Made by a program: the position numbers and the translations under genes. Below are positions 18,098 to 27,403 of a stretch of DNA of 64,000 nt, one piece after another; the stretch's first letter is position 1; each line of letters starts with the position of its first letter. Origin of the DNA: Aureibaculum sp. 2308TA14-22 (lineage in GTDB: Bacteria > Bacteroidota > Bacteroidia > Flavobacteriales > Flavobacteriaceae). Below the pieces are notes generated by a model, which saw nothing but the letters and a program-made list of their open reading frames with translations, was not told where the DNA came from and searched no databases. The stretch lies in NCBI RefSeq assembly GCF_040538665.1, contig NZ_JBEWXT010000001.1:1204501-1268500 (forward strand), read 5' to 3'.

Positions 18098-19444
18098 TTC
18101 CCCATCAAAATAATTTGATTTTTTCGTAACGGTTTCTTTTTGCTTACTAATACTATTTTGCAATTCTTTTACAATTTCAGGGTATTTATCGGAAATATCA
18201 TGATTTTCTGAAGGGTCAATATTAACGTTGAACAAAAGAGGTAGCTTTCCTTCAAAATAATCTTTACCCGTTTGGCTATGTGTTTTTACATGTAACTTCC
18301 ATGCTCCTTTGCGAACTGCAAAAATCTCATTTTTCAATCCATAGAAAAAGAAAGGTTTATCATCATTTAACTTGGTATTGGAATTATTGAGTAGTTGTGA
18401 AAGATCATTTCCATCATTATTACTATTGGGAGGCATAGTAACCCCAGCAAGACTTAGTGTGGTAGCATAAATATCCCTAACAGTACTTGTTGTCGAGTTT
18501 AAAGCGGGTTTAGCTTTACTTGGCCAATAGATTATTCCTGGAACACGCATGCCGCCTTCCCAAGTGCTTCCCTTACCATCTCGAAACAGTCCTGATGATC
18601 CACCTTTTAGCCCTTTAATAATCCATGGACCATTGTCACTTGCAAAAAAGACAACCGTGTTTTTGTCAATTTTTAATTTTTCCAAGGTCTGGATAATTTT
18701 ACCAACGCTCCAATCTATTTCTTCAATTACATCACCATATTCACCACGCTCGGATTTGTTTTGAAAATCCTTGCCAGGATATAATGGTACATGAGGCATT
18801 GCATAAGGCAGATAGACAAAGAACTTATTTTCTTTATTTTTTTCTATAAAATCAATAGCTTTATTGGTGTACAATTTTGTGAGTTTGGTTTGGTCTGGGT
18901 TCAGTTCTAAAGTATCGTTATTATGAAATAGGGGAATGGCCGGCCATTTTGGTGGAATCATATCATTACTGTAAGGCAACCCGATATACTCGTCAAATCC
19001 ATTTTGTAATGGTAAATATTCCAATTTAGTAGAGCCCAAATGCCACTTGCCGAACATTGCCGTTTTATAGCCAACTGATTTAAGACCTTCTGCCAACGTA
19101 AATTCTTTTGGGTGAATTCCACGTTTAGACTTTGGATAAAGTACCCAATCGAATCCTGATTTTATAGGATACTTTCCTGTTAGCAGCGAATAACGACTTG
19201 CTGTACAAGCTGGTGATCCTGAATAAAAATTGGTAAGTTTTATACCATTATTGGCTATCCTATCAATATTTGGCGTTTTTATGGTAGGATGACCGTTCCC
19301 GCTCACATCTCCATACCCCATGTCATCTGGGAATAAAACAATAATATTTGGAGGTTGAGTTTCTTTAGTTTTAGGTTTTTTATTATAGGCGTAAATTAAA
19401 GCCAATATGCAAATGGGTAAAACTATTTTTTTAATATAGGGCAT
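18095..19444 (-). CDS. Type I (formylglycine) sulfatase, 449 aa
   Basis: An arylsulfatase-family hydrolase that removes sulfate esters from glycans. The activation motif CTASR starts at Cys80, with SLLTG after it; the metal-binding DD of FPDDMGYGD lies at residues 40-41, and FFASDNGP supplies later metal ligands. The N-terminal hydrophobic segment (residues 7-20) is a signal peptide or membrane anchor without a clear lipobox, so the protein acts in the periplasm or on a membrane face. The Cys must be converted to formylglycine by a maturase that is not in this window. It is reverse-oriented like the next two sulfatases but separated from them by 214 nt containing a repeat. Confidence 0.93.
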   Translation of the reverse strand: MPYIKKIVLPICILALIYAYNKKPKTKETQPPNIIVLFPDDMGYGDVSGNGHPTIKTPNIDRIANNGIKLTNFYSGSPACTASRYSLLTGKYPIKSGFDWVLYPKSKRGIHPKEFTLAEGLKSVGYKTAMFGKWHLGSTKLEYLPLQNGFDEYIGLPYSNDMIPPKWPAIPLFHNNDTLELNPDQTKLTKLYTNKAIDFIEKNKENKFFVYLPYAMPHVPLYPGKDFQNKSERGEYGDVIEEIDWSVGKIIQTLEKLKIDKNTVVFFASDNGPWIIKGLKGGSSGLFRDGKGSTWEGGMRVPGIIYWPSKAKPALNSTTSTVRDIYATTLSLAGVTMPPNSNNDGNDLSQLLNNSNTKLNDDKPFFFYGLKNEIFAVRKGAWKLHVKTHSQTGKDYFEGKLPLLFNVNIDPSENHDISDKYPEIVKELQNSISKQKETVTKKSNYFDGE

Positions 19445-19483
19445 AAGTTATTATTTTTGAGTGTTGGTTGTTTGTAATAAAAA

Positions 19484-19625
19484 CGTCATGCTGAACTCGT
19501 TTCAGCATCTTATTATTCTTTGGAATACAGTAATTTAAGAATGAGACCTTGAAATCGAAGATTCATGAATTACATTTATAAAATAATAGAAAAACATGAG
19601 TAAACGAGTTCAGGGTGACGAATCT
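19484..19625. repeat. Intergenic inverted-repeat element of the GTCATGCTGAAC type
   Basis: The gap between two sulfatase genes contains cgtcatgctgaactcg at 19484-19499, itself the start of a small hairpin (GCTGAA/TTCAGC), and at 19605-19620 the reverse-oriented cgagttcagggtgacg. The two ends flank about 105 nt of unremarkable sequence. A related element lies at 55652-55720. Repeats with this core are, from memory, frequent between flavobacterial genes; no transposase is present. Confidence 0.65.
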
Positions 19626-19658
19626 ATTATGCCACATGCCAGACCAACCATTAATTAT

Positions 19659-21227
19659 TTAATTTAAACTTAATAAATTTTGTATTTCCGGATACTTTTC
19701 ATCCGTATCTCCGAATAATTTTCGCTGTCTCTGCAATTCAATCTTCATTTCTGAGATAATGTCGGCATATTCGGGATTATCGTATGCATTGTTGTTTTCT
19801 TTGGGATCTTTTTCCAAATCATAAAATTCCCAAGCAGGTTCGGTAGTTTTTTTTGAAACCCCAGTCATATCAAGCGGTTGACCATAAAAAAGAGCCAGTT
19901 TGTAGCGATCGTTTCTAATCCCAAAATGGCTTGGTCGTACAGGGAAATGCTGCCAGTATCTGTAATAAGCTGTTTTTCTCCAGTCTTTTGGGCTATTTCC
20001 TTTTAGATTTTCCCTAAAACTTTTTCCTTGAAAAGAGGAGGGCAGCTCTACATTTGCATAATCCGCAAACAGTGAGGCAAAATCGATATTCAAAATAATA
20101 TCGTCAATGCGTTTTCCGGCGGGAATTTCCTTAGGATAACGTATCACAAATGGCATTCGTAAGGATTCTTCATAGATCAGCCGCTTATCAAAAAAGCCAT
20201 GCTCTCCTAAAAAGTAACCTTGATCAGCAGTATAAATGACAATGGTGTTTTCTGCCAAACCAGATTTTTCCAGATAGTCTAATAATCTTCCAATATTATC
20301 ATCAATAGCAGCACCGGAACGCATGAAGTCTTTTACCAATTTTTGATACGTGTGTTTTCTAGCCGCTATACTGTCCATTTCCGCTGTGCTGAACGGTAAT
20401 CCAGGATATTGACACCACCATGAATCAGGATCTTTGGTTGCCTGTTTCCAACGATAGGCTAGATTGTCTAAACTCTGACCTGTAAAACTTCTTCCGGTGG
20501 TCGCCGCACCAAAATCCAATAGCGATTCTGGCTCGGGAATGGTTTCTCCCTCATACAATTTTGCATGTCTTTCAGGAAAATCAAAAGGCTCGTGCGTCGC
20601 TTTAAAATGAGTCATTAACATAAAAGGTTTACTTTTATCTATAGTATCTAACCATTTCATTGACAAATCAGTAACTACATCAGTAGAAAATCCTTTGTGT
20701 ACATCCCACTCCTCGGATTTCTTATGGAAATTTTCTTTGGTTCTTAAAATGGGATCCCAATAACGACCCTGATCGTGTAGCACATTATAGTAATCAAATC
20801 CTGTAGGTTCTTTCTTTAAGTGCCATTTGCCAATAACCGCGGTTTGATACCCGCTACGTTTTAATATTTTAGCAATATTCACGCTATCGGGTTCTAAAGC
20901 ATCACTCAAAGTGTAAACTCCGTTTTTATTACTATAGCTGCCTGTTAAAATTGATGCTCTACTGGGCACACAAATAGAATTTGTACAAAAACTATTATTC
21001 AGTACTGTACCTTCATCCGCCAAGCGAGAAATATTTGGAGTTTGAACATAATCTTTTAATACACCCCCATAAATACCCCAAGATTGTGAAGTATGGTCAT
21101 CTGACATTATAAATAATATGTTAGGTCTTTCGTTTTCACCCAAAGTTTCGGGATTTGATTGTTTTTTATTACAAGAAAGTAATATTACCACTATTAAAAG
21201 TGATGTAATTGTTTTTAAATATTTCAT
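19659..21227 (-). CDS. Type I sulfatase, lipoprotein, 522 aa
   Basis: A formylglycine-dependent sulfatase with activation motif CVPSR (Cys86 from the chosen start), metal-binding SDDHTSQSWG and a late TADQGYFLGEHGFFDKR segment resembling iduronate- and choline-sulfatase-like members. The ATG at 21227 is preferred over the TTG at 21236 because it lies 1 nt after the stop of the upstream sulfatase gene and leads straight into the signal peptide. Lipobox ILLSC (Cys19) makes it a lipoprotein. It forms an operon with the gene at 21229-23070. Exact substrate is not readable. Confidence 0.93.
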   Translation of the reverse strand: MKYLKTITSLLIVVILLSCNKKQSNPETLGENERPNILFIMSDDHTSQSWGIYGGVLKDYVQTPNISRLADEGTVLNNSFCTNSICVPSRASILTGSYSNKNGVYTLSDALEPDSVNIAKILKRSGYQTAVIGKWHLKKEPTGFDYYNVLHDQGRYWDPILRTKENFHKKSEEWDVHKGFSTDVVTDLSMKWLDTIDKSKPFMLMTHFKATHEPFDFPERHAKLYEGETIPEPESLLDFGAATTGRSFTGQSLDNLAYRWKQATKDPDSWWCQYPGLPFSTAEMDSIAARKHTYQKLVKDFMRSGAAIDDNIGRLLDYLEKSGLAENTIVIYTADQGYFLGEHGFFDKRLIYEESLRMPFVIRYPKEIPAGKRIDDIILNIDFASLFADYANVELPSSFQGKSFRENLKGNSPKDWRKTAYYRYWQHFPVRPSHFGIRNDRYKLALFYGQPLDMTGVSKKTTEPAWEFYDLEKDPKENNNAYDNPEYADIISEMKIELQRQRKLFGDTDEKYPEIQNLLSLN

Positions 21228-21228
21228 C

Positions 21229-23070
21229 TTAATCAATTATTATTTCATCTATAAACACCCAAGCACTACTGCCTGCACCTTCATGGTTTGGCGGACATTT
21301 GCCTATGTTTTTTATACTGACTTTTAAATATCTAGTTTTTAACGGTTTCTCTAAGCTAAATTTTCCTTTAAACGTATTTTTGTTGCTTGTTTTATTTTCG
21401 TCTTTCAAGTTATTTTGTTTTCCAAAATCTTTTCCATTTGATGAAGAGCTGACCGTAACTTGTTCGGGTTTAAAAATCCAATTGCCCATATTCTGTAAAT
21501 AGCCACATGAAATTTTTTTAATTTTTTGAACTTTCTTTAGGTCGATAATAAATTCGAGATCTTTACCTTCTTGACCAATCCATTGTCCCGAGCTAAAATC
21601 GAGATAGCCTCTTTTTCCATCAGTTAATACTTCTATATTTTTATAGTTGGAATGTAAAGGAAGTAAATTTTCAATTTTTGAATTTACTGCCAGATGATTT
21701 AATTTTTTCATTTTTTTTGGAACATCCTCAGTCGATCCATATTCCCATTCAACATATTTTTTAATTAATTTATCTACAATTTCAGGATATTTTGATGCCA
21801 AATTGGTCATTTCCGATACATCCTCATCTAAATTAGATAAAAACAAAGCATCTTGTTCTAAATCTAATTCCCCCTTATGTGAGGTGTCTTTGGGATAAGC
21901 GATCAATTTCCATTTTCCATCTCGTACCACCCATTGGTTGCCGTATTTCCAAAATGCGGAGGTTCGTGGTGATTTTTGTTGTGTATCCAATAACATAGAA
22001 GATAAATCAATACCATCTGTAGGTGGTTTTTTGTTTTCCAATCCACATAGATTAGTCAATGTTGGCATCCAATCCGTATTTAATAAAAATTCATTATTGA
22101 CTTTATTTTCAGGAAGGTTTCCTTTCCAGCTGATGATTGTAGGTAATCTGATTCCGCCTTCAAATAAACTGCTTTTTGCCCCGCGATACGGTCCAGAACT
22201 TCCGCCACCGTTAAAAGCACGTACCTCAGTAGAATAACCATTATCGGACTGATAAACGATAATTGTATCGTCTCGTAAACCTAATTTCTCAAGTTGGTCA
22301 ATAAGCATTCCTATACGTTCATCAATGGTAGAAATAAATGCACCATAGTCCGATCTTGGAAATGGAACGCCTTTATCTGCATAAAATCTTTGCCATTTTT
22401 CAGTCGGTTGATATGGATAGTGCGGCATATTGATGGCATAGTATAAAAAGAATGGGTCTTTTTGGTTTTTATCGACAAATGCATTCACTTTTTCTGCCAT
22501 CAGATCAGGAAAGTACTTTCCGTTATGATAGACTTCCTCACCGTTTTCATGCAAATCGTGAATATTAGGCCCTTCCCAAAAGAAAAAGTGGGAATAATTG
22601 TCTATGCAACCACGTAAATGTCCAAAGGAATACTCAAACCCCTGATTATTGGGGCTACTTTCTGTACTCATGCCCAAATGCCATTTACCAACATGACCTG
22701 TTTTATAACCATCGTCTTTAAAAAGTTCTGCCATGGTGTATTGAGCATCGGGTAGACCGTCTTTTGCTTGAATATTTGCCGAGGTATTACCAGGAACACC
22801 CGCTCTTTCCGGATAATTCCCGGTCAATAAAGATGCCCGGGAAGGAGCACAAACGGGAGCCGCTACATAGGCTTGGGTAAATCGGATGCCATCCGAAGCA
22901 AGCTTGTCAATGTTTGGCGTAAAAATGTCATCAGCTCCATAACAACCTAAATCGCCAGCTCCTTGATCATCGGTATAGATTACGATTACATTAGGTTTTT
23001 TAGCATTTTGTGCAGTTAATAAGTTGAATCCTAGAAAAATGAGTATAAAATGGAAAATTGTTTTGTTCAT
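21229..23070 (-). CDS. Type I sulfatase with C-terminal discoidin-like domain, 613 aa
   Basis: A sulfatase with activation motif CAPSR (Cys74), the N-terminal YTDDQGAGDLGCYG metal site and VYQSDNGYS downstream. The ATG at 23070 is chosen because it begins a clean signal peptide ending at LLTAQ; extension to 23172 would add 34 residues without support. Past about residue 480 the protein has an extra domain of some 130 residues (FIIDLKKVQKIKKI, WIFKPEQVTVSSS, RYLKVSIKN) resembling F5/8 type C (discoidin) carbohydrate-binding modules, so it may be tethered to its glycan. It is the first gene of a two-gene reverse operon and is divergent from the sulfatase at 23254. Confidence 0.92.
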   Translation of the reverse strand: MNKTIFHFILIFLGFNLLTAQNAKKPNVIVIYTDDQGAGDLGCYGADDIFTPNIDKLASDGIRFTQAYVAAPVCAPSRASLLTGNYPERAGVPGNTSANIQAKDGLPDAQYTMAELFKDDGYKTGHVGKWHLGMSTESSPNNQGFEYSFGHLRGCIDNYSHFFFWEGPNIHDLHENGEEVYHNGKYFPDLMAEKVNAFVDKNQKDPFFLYYAINMPHYPYQPTEKWQRFYADKGVPFPRSDYGAFISTIDERIGMLIDQLEKLGLRDDTIIVYQSDNGYSTEVRAFNGGGSSGPYRGAKSSLFEGGIRLPTIISWKGNLPENKVNNEFLLNTDWMPTLTNLCGLENKKPPTDGIDLSSMLLDTQQKSPRTSAFWKYGNQWVVRDGKWKLIAYPKDTSHKGELDLEQDALFLSNLDEDVSEMTNLASKYPEIVDKLIKKYVEWEYGSTEDVPKKMKKLNHLAVNSKIENLLPLHSNYKNIEVLTDGKRGYLDFSSGQWIGQEGKDLEFIIDLKKVQKIKKISCGYLQNMGNWIFKPEQVTVSSSSNGKDFGKQNNLKDENKTSNKNTFKGKFSLEKPLKTRYLKVSIKNIGKCPPNHEGAGSSAWVFIDEIIID

Positions 23071-23253
23071 GTTATTGTAATGACCTCTAAAATAACTATA
23101 AATTTTAAAAACGATGTGTTTTTTTAGCCAATAGCTTATTAAAACTAGATAAACGACATAAATAAGCAACAATTTAAATTAATCTTCTTTTATAATTTTA
23201 GAATTGTCAATATTGAATTATATTTAACCTTTCATCAAAAAAATCAATCTGAC

Positions 23254-24777
23254 ATGTCCAAGTTTAGTGTACAAATAATATTTTTTTTAGTATTTATAAT
23301 AAGTGTATTCTCTTGTAAGGAGAAAGAAAAAAAAGTAGAGCCTAAAAAACAACCCAACATTATAGTTATTTATGCCGATGATTTGGGTTTTGGCGATGTA
23401 AGTGCATACGGAAGTACGGTCTTAAAGACACCTAATATAGACCGAATTGCCAATGAAGGTATTAAGTTTATGAATGGTTACGCAGCTTCGCCAACGTGTA
23501 CACCAAGCAGGTACGCTTTGTTATCCGGTAATTATCCGTTTAAAAAAACAGATGCTAGGGTTTTACGCGGTAATGCCCCTTTAATTTTTGATACAAGCAA
23601 ACAAACCTTGCCCTCTATATTGAGGGACGCAGGATATACCACTGGCGTAGTTGGAAAATGGCATTTGGGGCTGGGCAACGAAAACATGGACTGGAACGGT
23701 GAAATCAAACCCGGACCTTTGGAAATCGGTTTTGATGAATCGTTTATTATGGCTTCAACTAATGATAGGGTGCCATCGGTGTATGTAAAAAATCATCGTA
23801 TTGACGGATTGGATCCCAACGATCCAATAGAAGTGAGTTATACCAAAAATTTTGAAGGAGAACCTACAGGGAAAGAGAATCCGGAATTGTTGAAAATACA
23901 TCCCAGTCATGGACACAACATGAGCATACATAATGGAATTTCACGTATCGGCTATATGCGTGGCGGTAAATCGGCATTATTTAAAGATGAAGAAATGTCA
24001 GATGATTTTTTAAGAGAATCTAAAGCCTTTATCGACAGAAATAAAGAAAATCCGTTCTTTTTATTTTACAGTTTGCATCAACCGCATGTGCCGCGAGTAC
24101 CTCACCCTCGATTTGTTGGTAAAACAAGTTTAGGTCCACGAGGCGATGTAATCGTTGAAGCCGATTGGGCAGTGGGGCAACTGTTGGATTATTTGGACGA
24201 ATTAAACCTTTCGGAAAACACCATTGTTATTTTTTCTAGTGATAACGGCCCTGTTTTGGACGATGGATATAAAACCGATGCTGTTGAAAAAAATGGAGAC
24301 CATACTCCCGCAGGAAAACTAAGAGGAGGGAAATACAGCCTTTTTGATGCCGGAACCCATGTGCCGTTTATGGTCATGTGGAAAGGGACGGTAGCTCCAG
24401 GCGTTTCCAATGCTTTAGTCTCGCAAATGGATTTACCTGCTTCTTTTGCTGCCTTTACGGGACAAAAAAACACCACAGACGACAGTCAAAACGTAATTGA
24501 TGCGTTGCTGGGCAAATCCGATAAAGGTCGTGAGAGCTTGATTTTAGGTAGAGCTAACGGCATTTCAATCCGCCAAAGCGATTGGATTTTGATTCCACCG
24601 CATAAAGGACCGAAAAACACAGGAAAATTTACAAATATTGAAACAGGTAGAGATACTATTTATCAATTATATAATGTAAAAGAAGATATTGGACAGCAAA
24701 ACAATATTGCTGAAAAGCATCCTGAAAAAGTAAAGGAGTTAATAGAGTTAATAGAGAAAATTAAAGGAGAGAAATAA
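23254..24777 (+). CDS. Type I sulfatase, arylsulfatase-like lipoprotein, 507 aa
   Basis: A formylglycine sulfatase with activation motif CTPSR (Cys82) followed by YALLSGNYP, metal-binding YADDLGFGDVS, and FSSDNGPVLDDGY further on. Lipobox SVFSC (Cys21) predicts a lipoprotein. It is the only forward sulfatase and is divergent from the other three; a TATATTTA box at 23219-23226 is a possible -7 element. A histidine kinase gene starts 32 nt downstream, so sulfatase and sensor may be co-transcribed, which would tie the regulator to this locus. Confidence 0.93.
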   Translation: MSKFSVQIIFFLVFIISVFSCKEKEKKVEPKKQPNIIVIYADDLGFGDVSAYGSTVLKTPNIDRIANEGIKFMNGYAASPTCTPSRYALLSGNYPFKKTDARVLRGNAPLIFDTSKQTLPSILRDAGYTTGVVGKWHLGLGNENMDWNGEIKPGPLEIGFDESFIMASTNDRVPSVYVKNHRIDGLDPNDPIEVSYTKNFEGEPTGKENPELLKIHPSHGHNMSIHNGISRIGYMRGGKSALFKDEEMSDDFLRESKAFIDRNKENPFFLFYSLHQPHVPRVPHPRFVGKTSLGPRGDVIVEADWAVGQLLDYLDELNLSENTIVIFSSDNGPVLDDGYKTDAVEKNGDHTPAGKLRGGKYSLFDAGTHVPFMVMWKGTVAPGVSNALVSQMDLPASFAAFTGQKNTTDDSQNVIDALLGKSDKGRESLILGRANGISIRQSDWILIPPHKGPKNTGKFTNIETGRDTIYQLYNVKEDIGQQNNIAEKHPEKVKELIELIEKIKGEK

Positions 24778-24809
24778 AAGTGTTTTTGAGTCTATACACT
24801 TGTAAATAA

Positions 24810-26750
24810 ATGGAATTAATGCATAAACTAAAAATAGATATAATAAAATTTATTTTCTTGTTTTTGAGCATTTTATCTTGGTCTCAAAAGGATGATGACG
24901 AAAAAAAATGGTACACTGCGTTTGCTCAAACTTTTGATAGGGCACCTGATTCGCTGTACCAACAGTTGAAAGCAGCTCAAGAACTCAGTGATAAAGCTTT
25001 TTTTATTGAGGCCATTGCCAATGTTCATATAGCATTGGGCAATACGGATTCCATCAATTATTATGGCAACTATTTAGAAAACGAAGCCACAAACCATCAA
25101 AAGGATGGATTGGTCGATAATCTGTACCTATCCAAAGCATATACTATTTTAGGTAAAGGAAAAATGTTACAAGGCTTGTATGATGAGGCGATGAAGTATT
25201 ATTTACAGGGTTTGGATATTACTAAAATCACCCAAAGTCCTTATTTATATTTTACACATTCTTTGGGCTTAGCTTCAGTTTATGTACAAAATGAAGAATT
25301 TGACAAAGCTGAACCGTTATTGGATAATGCGATTGAAAACAGTACAAATACCTATTTTACAGGGTTGGCAAAAAAATATTACGGAGATATTTATTATGTA
25401 AAAAGAGACGGTACCAATAGCGAATCCTATTACGATAGTGCTTTGGTCGATTTGGAAAAAGCACCAGATAAAAAACTGGCCCTGCAAATAAAACTGAATT
25501 TGGGTACAATGGATGCAGCAAGAGACAAAATAGAATCGGCATTAAAACTATTTGAGGAGGTTAAGAACATTGCTAATAACAATAAATATTACGATCTTTA
25601 TATTGAAGCCGTGCTGCGGATAGGTGATGTTTACAAGCGACTTAAAAATTTTCAAGCTGCTCAAATGATATTGTCCACTGCTCATATAAATGCAGTAGGG
25701 TGGGATAGAATGGAGTTAGAAAAAAAAGTAATTCAAAGTCTTGTGGAATTATACCGAGACCAGGAAGATTATAAGAATGCCTATGCGTTAATGACGCAAT
25801 ATGTAGGTGTGTCAAATCGAATTATACGAGAGCAAAAAAGTAAGGAAATAAAAGAATTGGAAATTCAATATCAGACCTTACAAAAGGAAAAAGAAATCAG
25901 TACTTTACGTGAAGAACAATTGCTAAAAGAAAGTGAAATCGAAAAACAAAAGACCATCAAATATGCTTTTCTGATCGGTTTTTTAATATTGTTGATTCCC
26001 ATAACCGCTCTATTGATTGTGTATTACCAAAAATTACAGGCCCAAAGCCAACTCAATGCCCAACAAGAAGAACTCAACAAGCAAAAAGTAGGTTCATTGA
26101 TAAGAGAGCAAGAGTTAAAGTTGGTTAAAGCATCCGTTGAGGCACAGAATGAAGAACGTACCCGGATTGCAAGGGAATTGCACGATAGTATTGGCGGCAA
26201 TCTGGCCGCTATTAAATTGCAAATGAGCAACTTAAACGGTAAAGAAAATTCTAAAAACGCCATAGTTACCCAATTGGACGAGACCTATCAACAAGTCCGT
26301 GAAATATCGCATAACCTGATTCCCAGTAAATTCAGCCAAAATGCTTTTACTACTTTAATAAGTGATTATATTGATAAAGTAGATAAATCAACAGAGCAAG
26401 ACATTGTTTTTATGCCGTATCCCGAAGAAAAAATTAATGCCTTGGAAGAAAACATACAAGTCGAGGTTTTTAATATCATTCAAGAACTGTTGACCAATAC
26501 CTTGAAGTATGCTAAGGCAAAAAATGTAGAAATTCATTTGAACCTACATAATAATTCCTTACAATTGTTGTTTGAAGATAACGGTGTTGGGTTTGACCAG
26601 AACAAAACTCCAACGGGCATAGGCTTACAAAATATAAAAAGTCGTTTAGATAAACTAAATGCCCAGTTAAATATAGATTCATCAATTAACCGTGGTACAG
26701 CGGTTACCATAGAAATACCTTTAGCACATGGCACTATCAAGAACGTATAA
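24810..26750 (+). CDS. TPR-containing sensor histidine kinase (NarL/LuxR-partner type)
   Basis: A 646-residue membrane kinase. An N-terminal signal-like segment (13-26) is followed by a helical TPR-type region at about 60-340, a coiled coil, one membrane helix at 383-406, a second coiled coil, then the HisKA_3 phosphoacceptor motif RELHDSIGG (His458) and a HATPase domain (N box ELLTNTLKYAKA, DNGVGFD, GIGLQNIKSRL). The TPR region would face the periplasm. It overlaps the response-regulator gene by 23 nt, so they are a cognate pair. The signal is unknown; its position after a sulfatase suggests a link to glycan sensing, which is inference. Confidence 0.93.
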   Translation: MELMHKLKIDIIKFIFLFLSILSWSQKDDDEKKWYTAFAQTFDRAPDSLYQQLKAAQELSDKAFFIEAIANVHIALGNTDSINYYGNYLENEATNHQKDGLVDNLYLSKAYTILGKGKMLQGLYDEAMKYYLQGLDITKITQSPYLYFTHSLGLASVYVQNEEFDKAEPLLDNAIENSTNTYFTGLAKKYYGDIYYVKRDGTNSESYYDSALVDLEKAPDKKLALQIKLNLGTMDAARDKIESALKLFEEVKNIANNNKYYDLYIEAVLRIGDVYKRLKNFQAAQMILSTAHINAVGWDRMELEKKVIQSLVELYRDQEDYKNAYALMTQYVGVSNRIIREQKSKEIKELEIQYQTLQKEKEISTLREEQLLKESEIEKQKTIKYAFLIGFLILLIPITALLIVYYQKLQAQSQLNAQQEELNKQKVGSLIREQELKLVKASVEAQNEERTRIARELHDSIGGNLAAIKLQMSNLNGKENSKNAIVTQLDETYQQVREISHNLIPSKFSQNAFTTLISDYIDKVDKSTEQDIVFMPYPEEKINALEENIQVEVFNIIQELLTNTLKYAKAKNVEIHLNLHNNSLQLLFEDNGVGFDQNKTPTGIGLQNIKSRLDKLNAQLNIDSSINRGTAVTIEIPLAHGTIKNV

Positions 26751-27381
26751 ATTAATAGTAGCGGACGACCATAAAATGTTTTTGGACGGACTGCTGAGCA
26801 TTATTGGCAAGGAATCCGATTTTGAAATCGCAATGACCGCTGATAGCGGACAGAACGTCATTAAATATTTGGACAATAGCGGCGGTAAGGATATAGATTT
26901 GGTCATTACTGACATTAATATGCCTGATGTATCAGGTATTGAGCTAAACCAGCACATCAAGGATAACTTTCCGCATATAAGAACGCTAGTTGTAAGTATG
27001 CGGCACGATTCCAAGACCATACATACCCTTACCGATGCCAATGTTGACGGTTACGTACCCAAAAATGCGGACCAAAGCGAATTGATTAAAGCTATTGAGA
27101 CCATTTTAAAAGGTGAGAAATACTTTTCTGAGAGCATTAAAAAGGCTTATATGGAAAGTATGTTCAATAAAGAAAAAGATGTGATTACCACATTGACGAC
27201 CAGAGAAAAGGAAGTTTTAAAACTTATAGCCGAAGAGCATACTACCCAAGAAATTGCTGATAAACTCTTTTTAAGCAAACATACTATTGAAGGTTATCGA
27301 AAAAACCTGATTTCCAAATTGGAAGTCCGCAACCTTGCAGGACTGACGAAGTATGCCATACAGTTAGGGTTGGTGGATTAA
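26728..27381 (+). CDS. LuxR/NarL-family response regulator
   Basis: A 217-residue two-component regulator. The receiver domain spans about 6-125 with acidic pair DD at 13-14, phosphoacceptor Asp62 in VITDINMP and Lys112 in VPKNA. A LuxR-type helix-turn-helix covers about 153-215 (TREKEVLKLIAEEHTTQEIA, LSKHTIEGYRKNL). The start overlaps the kinase gene, giving tight coupling. It probably controls genes of the neighbouring glycan locus, but no binding site can be assigned to it from this sequence alone. Confidence 0.94.
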   Translation: MALSRTYKLIVADDHKMFLDGLLSIIGKESDFEIAMTADSGQNVIKYLDNSGGKDIDLVITDINMPDVSGIELNQHIKDNFPHIRTLVVSMRHDSKTIHTLTDANVDGYVPKNADQSELIKAIETILKGEKYFSESIKKAYMESMFNKEKDVITTLTTREKEVLKLIAEEHTTQEIADKLFLSKHTIEGYRKNLISKLEVRNLAGLTKYAIQLGLVD

Positions 27382-27403
27382 ATTTTAAATAAATTTCATA
27401 TTG

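Noticed and set aside
23071-23172. N-terminal extension of the 613-residue sulfatase to 23172
   Set aside because: The ATG at 23070 begins a standard signal peptide; the extra 34 residues form a second hydrophobic stretch in front of it, with no support.
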